From Camarhynchus parvulus (taxonomy: Eukaryota > Chordata > Aves > Passeriformes > Thraupidae): 64,000 nucleotides of DNA. Positions 1 through 12,888 of the stretch are shown here, piece by piece (positions within the stretch are counted from its first letter, which is position 1; each line of letters starts with the position of its first letter). The stretch covers positions 8,432,001 through 8,496,000 of the forward strand of contig NC_044585.1 of assembly GCF_901933205.1 (NCBI RefSeq), written 5' to 3'. The notes beneath the pieces were generated by a model that saw only the letters and a list, made by a program, of their open reading frames with translations, was not told the DNA's origin and ran no database searches. The translations under genes and the position numbers were made by a program.

Positions 1-3000
1 TGCACATGCAGCTCTGTAGTGCATCTGCATTGAGAAGCCCCAGGACTTGGTTTGCCTCTATGGCTCATATCAGATAGACTTGATTTTAAGAAACAAATGT
101 TTCCTTGGGGGAAAAAAAATAAAATTAATCTGCTTTCTTATTCTGGGAACTGTAATTGTTGGTGAGTATGGCCTTTGACTTACCTCTTTCATGCTCCCTG
201 CCCCAGTCTGGCATAGATTTACAAAATTGATTTAAAGACTGATATTTCTTATTCTGTTCCACTCTCCCCTCATTCCCCTACCCACCCCCAAAGTAACCAA
301 GTTACAAAGCTTTCCCCTGATAAAATGCATTCTTGAGAATGCCATCACCCCAGGAGGACTCAGGAAATATTTTTCCTTGCAGCCAAAAAAAGAATAGGAA
401 AACACAGACAAAAAGTCTTGACTTCATTTTTCAGACTTCACCCTGTTGCTTCCCTTTGGCCCATGGCTCTCAGATCTGCATTGCTGTTTGAGTTTTCACA
501 GTCCTGCTCCTGACAGGGCTGTCATGCTGGGAAGGTCTGATTTGGGTCTTGGACACTGGTGTGAGGCAGGAGAAACCCCCAGGCAGGACCTTACCACTGC
601 AAACCCAACTAAAAACTGTAACAGCCACCATCCATCAGGTAAAAAACCTGGAGAGAGCAAATGCTCTTATCTCAAACACTGAATTTACAGTAATTAACAA
701 TTGTAAGTGCAATTGCAGTGTATTATAGGCTGTCCTTTCTATGATTGTGGGGAATGGAAGTTAATGGAAATACACTTGATAATAATTGTTGGCTGAAGGG
801 CTCCCATTAGCTGATCCAGTACCTCCAAATGCACACTTAGGTAATAATGCAGTAGATGAATCTGCAAGAAATGAATTGGGGTTTTTTGGTTGGTTTTGTC
901 ATTGAGAGAGATAATAAAGATGTTTCTCAGTAGGCTCAGCTGGGATATTACTGCTGTTCATACAGCCAAGTGTTTTGTTAGAGAAATGAAGTGCTGTGTA
1001 TAAACTTGTTCACTACCACAAACCTGACAAACACTGAGCTAATATCATGTCAACAACAAACTGAGGGTAATGCCTTTCCTCTCCTTCTAATAGATTTTTC
1101 CTTATATATAATCATAAGCAATACTAAAAAAATACAATGGGGAGAAAAAACCAGCCTCTGGAAGGTGCCTGCTCTCTGCGATTCACAGTTTGTCTGACTC
1201 CGGGTATCAAGTGCAGAGAGGATGAAAATAATTTGTTTGGGGATTACCTACAGAAAGAAACTTGATAATCACTCAAGTGAGTGGCTGCTGCATTTTTCTG
1301 CTACCCTCTTGCCTAGTAATTGTTGTTGAATGCAACGAAATTATTGTTTCCAGGGGTGAGGAGTGAAGGAGAGCTCATTGCTCATGGAGCTGCCTCTGCT
1401 TCCCTGGGCAGAAGTGTCAGCAGCCACTTAGCAGGGCTTGGGATTGTGGAGGGCTGTTAATTGGATCTACAGTCACTGACCAATTAATGCTGTTTGGGTT
1501 TTTTGTCCTTAGGGAAACATAAACAGACAGCACAAACAGGGAGGTTTAATACACAGCCCAGTTTAGTCCTCAGCAAATGCTTTGTGCATCTTCAACACAA
1601 CATGGCACTGAGTGGCACACGTGAAATCATGTTTTATAAAGATTTTGTAGGAATGGCCAGAATAATATTAATGATGTGTGAACTTAGGTGGCAAGACTTG
1701 ATTTATGTTTCAGGCAATTACATTCTACAAGCTGAAGTAGAGAACAGAGGTAATTAACAAGAATAATGAAAGCACTACCTTCCCCTAAATCACTGTTAAA
1801 AAAGAGTAAATAATAGAAGACAAAGGGATTATGAGTCAAGTTGTGTCATTATTCATCAATTTTAGAGCAGAATGGTGGGTTTAATTAGGGAAATGGCATA
1901 GCACTTTCTTGCTGCTTCTCAAGTAGTCTTCATGCTCCTCCATCACTGGGAGCAAACATCTGATTGAATGCAAATGGCAGTGATTGCCTTCCCCACACTC
2001 CTGATCAGGGAAGGAAATTTCCCTTTGTGCTCCTTTGAATGAAGCAGAGGGAATGATTAGTGGCCAGGCTGGACTGGGGAATTTTGCAATCCTGATTGCA
2101 GGTGAGGGTCCCCCTAATCTGCAAAGGATGAAAGCTCCCACTTCTCCAGCATCCCAGCTTTCTGTGAGTTGTTCAGTTCCAGTTTTTAATCTGCAATGCT
2201 TTTTGGATAAGAAAGCAAATCAGTCTCCACTGTGAGGACCTTTATCTATTAATTAATTTTGCCTTGTCTGATCCTAGGAGAAGACATTTCTCATGCCAAG
2301 CCATGGGAAGCTGATGCAGAATTGCAGCACCACGAGCAGCAGGAGCCCGTGAGGATAAACACAAAGTGCCTGCTCAGACAGCAGAGGGCAAGAGCTGCCA
2401 CAGTTCCAGAGCAGGGTCACCAGCTGGAAAAACACCCAGCAAAGTTTCTTGTTGTAATATTTTAGCTGATACAAGGACTGTTCCTTTGGAAGTTGTTTTA
2501 CATTCCATTAATTCCTCTAAGGGCTGAGCAAACATGGACTGCAAAAATGACTGAAGAGAAGGCTTTTTTCAGCCTGATCAGCTTGGGCTCTGATTTTGTC
2601 TGGCTTTACAGACTAAGGGATAAGATAGTTGCTGCTTGTAGATGCATTTGATCTCTCACTGCCAAGAGGACATGCTGCCATTCTGATAAGGAAAAGAAAC
2701 ACTGAGTTATTTCTCCATTCTCAGAACACAAATCTGGTTCTGCAAGCAGTTTGCCAGATGTGATATCAATCAGCACAGCCTCTTCACTAATCCCCAGTCG
2801 AGGGCCAGGACAAGGGTAAGGGAGGAGATCCTTTGTGAAGAGGCTCAATATTTTCTTGTGCACTGAGTCAGGGAAAGATCTCTGTGGTTCAGAAGCAGCA
2901 CTGACTGACCAGAATCTTGTGGCAGCCTTTGTGTTGAAGGCCTCAAGAAATGGGACTTCCCAAACCTTTTTAGATCTGACTGAATTAGAAACTTAGCCTG

Positions 3001-6000
3001 AAAAAAATATTTTGTGCTGGTTGACTTTAAAATCCCCAACAAACAAACAAAAAACCACACACAGGAAATTACTCCCATCATTACAGAAAGTTAAATCAAA
3101 CTCTGCACATCCCACAACTCTTCACAGCCCAAAACTCAGTGCAAGTTTTGATATTAGGCTTCCTCCACATCCTCAACAGGCAGGTAGCACCATTTTTAAA
3201 AAGGAAAATAGAGAAGGTAGGCTGTGCTCCTCAGAGCCTGGTCCTTGCACAAAGGCTCTTGTGAGCTCAGTGTGGCTGCACAGGGGTGACAGTGGCTCTG
3301 CAGCAGCACAGGTGGCACCTGTCCTGCAGCTGGCACAGCTGGCACAAACCCAGTGCCAACCTGAGCTGCTTCAGACCTGTGCTGCCAGTGTGTGACACAG
3401 AGTCAGAGCTCCACAGAGCAAAACAGCTTTTTCTGGTGTCCTGCCTCACTGGAAACTGGCCAAGAGAAGCAGCTCTTCTGGCAAAATCCTGGCTTGTTGA
3501 AAGAAAAGCACATTATGAAACTGCCTGTTTTGAAGAAATAAGGTAACTTTCAGTTCTGAGCTTCTTGGAAATTAACACAACAATTTTTTTCTTCAGGAAA
3601 AAACCAAACATTTTCTTGGGGTTTAATACTTGCACTTGGTATGAATGTGTATATAGTGCACGATGTACAGAAGTGTTGTCCAATTTCAATGACAGATTTC
3701 TTTCTTGATTGAAACACTATGTTTCAGTGGCCTGAAAATTAATCTCAAGTATTTTAACTTACAGCAAAAGAAAAAATCTGAACACAAAAAGTCATGTGAC
3801 AGTTTCATGGAAAACAGAAGTTCTGATTTCAGTTTAGACAGCGCTGCATTGGCTACTTTGAGTTTCAGACCTAATGGATAAAGGCATAACAAGGATTTTC
3901 CTGGAAATCCTTGGAATTTCAATCTGTTAGCGGCAAATTCTTCATGTTCACCCCCCTTTTTTGCCTGTGTCTGGGCTTGGGGAGTGAAGCAGAGCTACTT
4001 TAAGGATGCCACTGAAAATCAGGGGAGGGAAGAAATGCTGCAAGGCTTGTAGTGGGTGTGTGGAGGGAGGGGGGAATTTTAAACAGGATTTAATGGAGCT
4101 GGGAGCTGGGTTATTTAAAACTGATGCAAAGATCCTTTGTATTGACAATTCACTGTATGAGCCATAAACTCTTCACTCTGTGCCTATAAAAGATGAAAGG
4201 ACCAATTACTTATTGAGGCATTAAACACCCAGGGGACAAAGATGCCTGTCTAGCAATAGTAAACATATTGACTGAAACCCATTTGAATTTCAAATTGCCA
4301 AATGTCCCAATTTTTTAAAAGCTTCCTATGATAACCAAGGTCTGGAAAGTCAATTGAAATGTAATTCTCCTGGATATCTCATGGGGAGAAAGTACATGAA
4401 TCTGGACAGATTCAATTATTTAATTTTAATGAAAAAATAGATAGCTGCTTTATAATTTCCTTATAGAGCCATAGATGGGAACTCAGCTCCTTTTTCTAAG
4501 ATGTTATCCTGGGATAAATGACAACAGTGATTTGGCAAACACAGCTTGCCAAGAGGTTTATGTCCAAGGGTTTTCTGCTTCCTCTTGTCCTGAGATCTTC
4601 TCTTTTCCCTCCACTTGGGACCAGGACTCTCTGATATACCAGCCCACTCCAGAGGAGCATTTCCTCCCTGCCCAGGGACAGCACAGGTGGAACTTATAAA
4701 GCACTGACCTGTTGGAGGATGCTGAACATCCCCACACTGCACAAGGACACGTTTCCTGTCTCCTCTATTGGAAAGACTCCCACAAATCAGCCCCAGGTCA
4801 GTGCTGCTGGTGAGATACCCTGTGGCTGCCACAGGACGAAGTCAGCCCTAACAGCAAATGTGGAAAAACATCTCCTGGAATCCCCCCACCCTCAGATGCC
4901 CCTGGGACTGGCCATGATCATCAGCTTGATGGACTTGCCATCAGCCACTTGCCAGGAGGCAGCTGGGCAGAGCTCATCCAATTAAAAGTTACAGCTAACT
5001 CCCCCTGCCTTGCACTGCTCTCACCACATTCATTAGTAGAACAGCTCATTGTATTTAATTGCCACTACTCTGAATACCAGTGGAGTTAATTACTTGCTCT
5101 GTATGGGCAGCACTGCCTGAAACGTTGACTCCACATAAACCCATTAAAACAATTAGTGCAGTGTAATTGCGGGTATTTACTGCTGGATTCATTTTCCTTT
5201 TGTTTTTACTGTAATGTCATATACAGAGCAAAGGTCCACAGCAGCAGCAGGGCTGTTATCAAAAACTCAGAGGAGTTTATCCTCCTCTTTTTATGCTCTG
5301 CACACACGGAGGGAGCATCCCTAATCATACCAGCTGCTGTGTGTGTAGTGCTGGGCAGGAGAGACACCACTGCACCCCTGTCCTTGACCTTGGCATAAAA
5401 GGGCTTTTATCAGATGCAGCCCACAGGAGCACACTCAGTACTTCTGCCTGAGCAAAACTGGTGTTTGTTGTTGCTTTTGCTCCAGCAGAACCTCATTACA
5501 GGAGAATGAGTGGCTGCATCTTCCTGTAGGAAGAGATCCCATCTCCCCTCCTTTGTTTGGGGTGGTTTCTGTTGGGATTCCCATCATGCAGTCATTGTTA
5601 TGTATTCCATTTTCTCCCTGTCTTGGTGTACAATCATAAATGAAGGCAAGCATTTATCACCACAGCAGCTTTAAATAACAAATGCTTGATGAATTTACTC
5701 TCAGCTGGCCGGAAGCAATACTGTGATTGCAGCATTTTATAATCACCAAGACTTGTTTCTCTAAGCTGAATTAATTTGCATGGGCAATGTGTTATTAACA
5801 AAGTTGCTGGTAACTGGTGTGTACAAGCAAACTGTGGGAAAGGATTCTTTCTGCCTGTGCTTTCCTTGGGCAAACTTAGCCTTGTGAGGTGTTTTAGATG
5901 GATGGGTGAAGAATTGTACCCAAGGCAAAGATTTGAAGTGAGAGCAAGGATTCTGACTCCATGTGGGACAGATCCTGCAGAGCCAGGCCCTGTCTCTGGC

Positions 6001-9000
6001 CATACAGGACATTCCCATGTTACTGTCACACTTCTCTCCAGCCAGGGTCTCACAGGACAGTAAATCCAGCACTAGGGTTTGTAATGCCAAGTCAAAAATA
6101 CAGAGAGAAACATTTTTATTGCTCATTGTTCAAGACTGTTCAAAAATTGTTGGTGTACCAACACATCAGGTATCACCTGTCCTTCTTCATGCAGCCAGAA
6201 TAAACCAGCTGATGCTCTAGGTCATGTCTGGAGATAAATTGACTGGAGTAAATTTCCTGTTTACACTTCTCTAAACCCAGTATTTACACTTAGGTGGGCT
6301 GGTAGCTTATGGATCTGGAAGGATGCTCCAGATAATTGCCTCAGTAGCTGATATGTGGCCAGGATTTGTTCTGACTCCCTCAGATGGCTTCTTTTTAAGA
6401 TGGTGGAAGGTTTCTCCATCATGTCTGGGGGTGGATTTTTTTGTTTTCAGCAGAAGCTTCAGCTGCTCCTTTCTATGAAGGTTCTTAAATGCTTCTCACA
6501 ATTATTTTAAGTGGAGGGCACTGTTTACACTTCCCAGCCTCAATGAGGTTTCTGCAGCTCATTGTGGTATTTATTGCTGTATTAATTGCTCCTGCACAAA
6601 AGCTTGTGGTGGTGTGCAAAATGCTAATGATGGATCCTAATGACTGTGCACCTCCCTCTCCTCCTCTGGTCTGTGCTTTATTGATGTATTCATTAAACTG
6701 TCTGAGCAGCAAGGCTGGATGCACATACCAAAATATTTCCTTTTCATCAGAGAAAAAGACAGACCCTGAGAGAAATTGGTGGTTGGAAGATGCCAGACAG
6801 TTCTCTCTGAAGGATGAATAAAGGCATTGTGAATAATCATGTAAAAACTGACAGTCAGAGTGAGAGGCTGTGCCTCAGAGAGAGAGGGAGGTGGTGGTAG
6901 GATGTTAAAGGGCAATTTTTGCATTTTTGAGAAACTTGACTGGAAATGGGTCCTGATCTTGTAGGGATGCTGGGAGATAATTATATGGACATGGAGCATG
7001 CTGTGTTTGAGGGAAGATGCATATGGAAAAATTGAGTGGGTTAGATGTTTCTGTGTGATTGTAAAGGACTGCAACACACATGGAATTGAGCTAATGACTC
7101 TGGAGTGTGTCCCTTAGGAGAGTCCCCTCCTTAGGAGGATGGAGACACTGGGCAATACCAGCTTTTATTAGAATTTTCAATAAATTCTTCCTTGAGTATG
7201 TTGAGAGGGAGGTCATGAGGAAAGGCTGTAGGCAGCTTTGGGTACATCCCTGTCATTTGGTGGCGGTTTTCCATCAAGAGGCATTTCAGAGCTCCTTACA
7301 ATGGAAATATCACAACCTGCACATGCCAAAGGAGAAGTCAAAGCACAAAGGTGTTCAGGAGATGAGAAAAGGGCTAGGTGTCCCCAGATTTCAGTGTTTT
7401 GTCAACTCCCTTCAGTGTTGACTCTAAACTGTGTCTTGCTGTTATTTCTCTTGCTGTTATTCCATCTTTCTTTCTTCATTCCAGGGAAGTACAGGGGAGA
7501 AGGCAGTGATGTCACGCCATCTTTGTCAGTGTCATAAAACACACACTTATAGAACAACATCTATAACATTATAAAATAATACAAAATATTATATAAAGTT
7601 TAAAATACTGTTATAAAATAACAGCATTTTTTTCAATTCCTAATCTGAGTTTATGCCAGAGCTCTGTAGAAATAATTGATTAGGTTTCAATTTATGCTCA
7701 GAATAGTAACTGACATGGTAGCAAATGTGTTCATTGATATCTAATTTGGTGTGGCTAATTTCCTCAATGCCAGCTAAATGCCTGGGTATTTCTTATCACA
7801 TTAAGGTATTATCTGAATCTTGTTGCACATTTGTTCAGTGCTTCTGTAGCCATGACTTAATTACATGGCAACTGAGTTTATACCCTGGTATGGCAGGATT
7901 GCTCCTCAGATGGTTTCCTCAGATAAACAATAGATAATTGCCATGCTCCTACTTTAATTAATGTGAATTATAAGATTATTTGAATGGTCTTGGGTCCAGC
8001 CTTGGTTAGGCACAGATCACTTCTCCAGTCGTGCTGAGCTCCCACAGCACCCACTGAATTTTTCAGAGCACATTTTCACCCAGCTCCACAGTAATTAGGA
8101 CTTTTGCATAGGGAAATACTGTCCCTCAGTGTGAGGGAATGACAAACACACAATAATATTTAAAATTTTGCTCCTTTGGCAAGAACTCCCTACCCCCAAC
8201 CCTCAGAGGCCGTGCAATGCAATCCTGCGCTGTGTGACCTACTTGAAACAAGTGAGAGTCAATATCTATTAACTTCCCTCTGTTCTGTAAGTCAATACCT
8301 TGTCTTTAAAGCAGTTGTTTCCCTCTCCCTGCTGCACAGAGGGAAAAAGGGAATTTTCTCACCTCTATCCCTCAGTGCTTTTTCTTATTAATGCACCAAG
8401 TGAGTGGTGGCTCCCAAAACCACCCAGGAAAGGCAGAGAAGCAGGAGGGGGATGTGGAGGGTCCCCTCTGGGTGAACAAATCTGGTTTTCTGGTGGGGTG
8501 GGCAGGTGTGCAGAAAGCTTGTGCCAGGATTCAGCTCTAGGTGTGTGGCACAGCCTTGTGAGCAGGGTGAAGGGAACGCACACGGAGTCAGAAATGCAGG
8601 ATAAAAAACAGGAGTGATCCTTCAAGATACCCAAATAACAATTTGTGACTCAAGTGAAATGCTCTCATTGGGCCCTCTGGAGGAGAATTTGGCATTTTCT
8701 GTGCCACCTGCAATATTAAAAGAAAATGCTGCTGACTTCTGCATTGTCTCCTGAAAGGCACAGGGCTGACAGAAATGTAATTAAATTACCTGCTGCATTC
8801 ATCTGTTGTCATAGCAGCCCTCACAATGAATATAACAATAATTTCATCTGTAGCTTAGCTTAATGCAGTTTTGCCTACAGCAGCCAGAAGACGCTTTGCT
8901 ATTCCACATCTGACAGAGTTCAAGGGTTTCCATTTCAGTTCCACCAACAATGGTCTGCAGTGGGGTAAAACCACAGGTGGAGCCTTTGCTGCACTGCTCC

Positions 9001-12000
9001 AACATCAGGCAGCACCCACGACCTGTGGGTGATCTCATGGGACCCAGGAGCTCAGATTAAATGATTATATTTTCTGTTAGCCTTAAAAATCTCAGAATCA
9101 CTGCCTCAATTTATAGGCACAGAAGCACAGTGAAGCGTTCTTCCCATTGATTAAGCCCACCAAGGAGCTCTGGCTGTGCTCTAAACACAAGCCCCTAATT
9201 CCCCTGGAGGTGGATTTCAGGCTGGATATGTGGAGCACAGAGAGGACACAGCAGCTTTGGCACTGATGTAGGGCACAGCAGACAGGGTAGAATTCATCTT
9301 TTCTTTATTTTTAACTTGCCAAGGAGGATGTTTTAAACTGAGACATTATTGATGGACCCAGGTGGCTCCAGGCACCTCCTGACTCTCCTCTGCTAAATGT
9401 GGGCTGAGCTCCTGGCTCAGTTCAATGCCCTGCAGGGCAGTGATCCCCATCCTGTGCTGAGGGTGAGGGGACAGCAAACTGTCCAAAGGCTAAAGGACTG
9501 AATTATCCTAAACACCTGGGTAATGTCTAATACCTAAAAGTAGATCATCCATAAAGTCCAAGAAAAGGTAACAGGCTACTCCTAATTTCCATGGCTTCTC
9601 CTTCTTTGGGTATGAAGGAATTTGTCATTGATTCATCACTGTAAGAAATTTCAGAAAACCTTGCTTTACTTGCTGATATTCAATTTTGTTTCATTTTTGC
9701 TGCTATTTATCTCCTACTCTCTTCCAGGAATGCCTGCCATTTACCACCTTTCTCAATTAAGCAGTCCCACAATTCAGTTATGTAGCAATAATATTTCAAG
9801 AGAACAATTAAAAACAAGCCAAGAGTAGAAGAATATGATAAATGAGACGCACAGCATCTGCAACAAATATGTGGCTCCACCCAATACACCTGGGAAATAT
9901 CTCCTTCTTTTTGCTTCTCTGCATTCCATTCCTGTTTGGGGAGGTTTAGGCAGCCAAGGTTCACCCTGCAATGACTTGGTATTCAGGAAGGCACAAGTTG
10001 AAGAGTTTTAAATGCCATGCGAAGAAAGGGTGACTTGTGCATGGCCAAGATAAGCTGATGTGTGAGCTGAGGCTTGCCTCAGCCTGGGGTGTGGAATATT
10101 CCTCCTCCAGGCAAGCTCTGCTCAGAGCTGGGGAGGTTCCTCTCTCTCCAGCAACCTTCCCAGGCTGAACAGTGCCAAAAGGACTTGTTGCAAATTGCTT
10201 ATGTGTTGCCATTTTACTTTTCCCTGTGTGAATAACACAGCCACATGCACAGTGCCTCACCCCTGATGCTCTCACATGCTTTACCCAGGTGCATAAAATA
10301 GCATTTATTCCTCTTAGATGAATATTCCTCTTAATTGAATATTAATTTTCTTGTCATTCTTCTGACAAAAGAAGTTGGTTTACTAGAAAGACCAACGCAT
10401 CTTTGCAATTTTGTGACTGCCTGGTTGTGATTGGGCTGCAGTTTGAATTCTGTGGCTTTGCTGGAGGTTATATTAAAATAACAAATTGTTTTATCCTCAG
10501 AATGAAAGGCTGAATAAAATAGAAGAGCCTGAGCTCAGGTTTATGTGCAACATTGATATTGTGTTAGAGGTAAGAGGGATGGCAGCAGCAGGAGAGCAAA
10601 GTGTCTCTCAGCAAGAGTGAGATGTGCCTTTGCCATGCTGGATATGCCAAGCAATCTCACTATCTGAGATTTTGGTAAGGATCAAATAAATATCAAAGGC
10701 AGGTCTTGCTGAGGGGCCACCAGTCAGTGCCTGCAGTGCAGGGCTGTGAAAATCAGCCCCTGGTACTTGGCCACCAGGCTCTGGAGTCAAAGGATTTGCT
10801 CTGAGTTGGAATGTAGGGTTTGAAATTCTGAAAAAATATCAATGGGCTCAGCCAGCATGGCCAGGCTCACCTCCAGATAACTGAGTTTCCTGTGATCCAC
10901 GTGTTCTTTTGGAAAAGCTCCAGTTTATCCTTTGGAGAATATTACAGCTTGAAATCAATTAAATTTGACTGAAATCACCCCCCTGAGAGGCACCAGCAGC
11001 AGGTTTGTGCCACAGCTCTCAGTGGCTTTGGTCTCCCTGGGCTACAGCCACGCTGCCTTTGAGCATCACCCTGCTGCAAGAATGTGGGGGAAGGATGGAA
11101 CCAACTTCCCACATCTCCTCCCCAGCCCAGGAATCCTTGGCTGATGGGTTTATAACCTGTTTGGGAGCACTGGAAATGCTCCATATTTCAGGGTTCCACA
11201 AGGGATGTTGCTGCTCAAAATCAAGAGCTGAGGAAGGATTGAATGGCACCAGAATTTCTGATCTGACACAAAAACGAGGTCAGTTGTGAAGGAGTAAATT
11301 AAAGACAGTTTGAAAGATCCAGCAGTAAATATGCTGAAGGTCATGGGACATCACAAGTTAATAAACTCAACTGGATAATTTAATTCAGCACAAAGAACCC
11401 GTCTGTGTGCCCTGAATAGAAGGTAAGAGTTTGACATGAGGAGATGGAAAAGCTTTGTTATCCTCTTGTCTTGCCAGGATTTGCTTCAATTACACAAAGA
11501 ATGTTACTTCATTCTTGCCCTAATAACACTGTGGAGGAAATTAAATTACTCATATATAACAAAAGTGAACTGATTTTGACATCTCTTCTAGGCAAACCTC
11601 CTGCTGTATCAGCTCCTAAGCACATTCTCCCTCACTTAAGGTCTCATGCATATTTATGATTATCACTCATAGTAAATATGAGCACTTTGTGAGAACACAA
11701 ATTAACTGCAGGATGTAATGGAGGTTGCCAAGGGTGGTTTTTATTGTTGACTGTGACATGAAGTCTGCAATATGGGCACTGTAATGGATGGATTGTGAGG
11801 CATGGAGAAATAATCCCATCACAGAGGGCTCTGAAATCAGAAACCACAACAGCAAAACCAGTGCCACTCCAACCTCAGCCTGGTTCTACTGTGCTTTTAT
11901 TTAATTTCACTTAAAAGGAGCTCTGGTTTAGCTTGAATTTTTTTCTTTATATTTTTATAACTCATTGATTAGTGAAAATAATTAAAGGTTGTAGAGCAAA

Positions 12001-12475
12001 GAAGGAATTCATTTCATTTTTAAGGCTGACAGACCTTAGCCTTTGGTTTTAGCTGGATTAATAATGGTGGGTTGTCTCTGTTGCAATGGCTCTTTCTTAG
12101 AGTTTGATTGCTTTTTCATTACATTAGCTAGCTAGCTTTTGGAAAGATTTTATACAGTAAATTTAGCCTCTAGAAATAAACCTCACAACCTTTTAACTAA
12201 GGTTGAACCCTGCAAGGCAGAGACCATTGCATCACTGATGGCTCCTGCAGGGTTTCATTGAGAGGGAGCTGGCACATCCTGAAAAACACAGCATTTAAAA
12301 ACAATGGAGCCTTATTTAAAAAAAACCCAAACATTATTTCTCCCAGCCCATTCCAAATGCAGCACCCAGCCTTTGTTATCTCAGAAAAGCAGCCTCTTGT
12401 CTGACCTTTAACTGGGCTCCATCCCCCTGTCTGGACTCTGCCAGGAGTGGGTTCAGTCTGGAGGTGGATGCAGGT
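1..12475. other. Intergenic DNA, no gene recognised
   Basis: No reading frame here matches a family I know. All are under about 150 codons and most overlap frames on the other strand. The sequence is moderately AT-rich with simple runs (for example GAGAGAGAGGGAGG near 6880). Several stretches rich in TAATTA and TTAATT motifs, such as 5030-5170, may be non-coding regulatory DNA, but this is only an impression. Confidence 0.7.
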
Positions 12476-12829
12476 ATCATTATATATATATAATTATAAT
12501 TTTATATATTTATATATATATATTATTATATATTATTATATTATATATTATTATATTATATTATATTATATTATATATTATTATATATCATTATATATTA
12601 TTATATATTATATTATATTATATTATATTATATTATATTATATTATATTATATTATATTATATTATATTATATTATATTATATTATATTATATTATATTA
12701 TATTATATTATATTATATTATATTATATTATATTATATTATATTATATTTATGGTGCATATTATATATATTCTATATATTATTATTATATATATTATATA
12801 TGTTGTATACATGTTATACATGTGTTACA

Positions 12830-12860
<31 letters not shown>

Positions 12861-12888
12861 TATATATTTTTAATATATATATCTATCT
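12476..12888. repeat. Long AT microsatellite, core TATTA pentanucleotide array
   Basis: About 410 bp of A/T-only repeats. About 28 uninterrupted TATTA units lie near 12608-12748, followed by TA and ACATGT-type stretches. The open frame 12447-12908 across it encodes only Tyr/Ile repeats and is not a gene. Confidence 0.97.
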
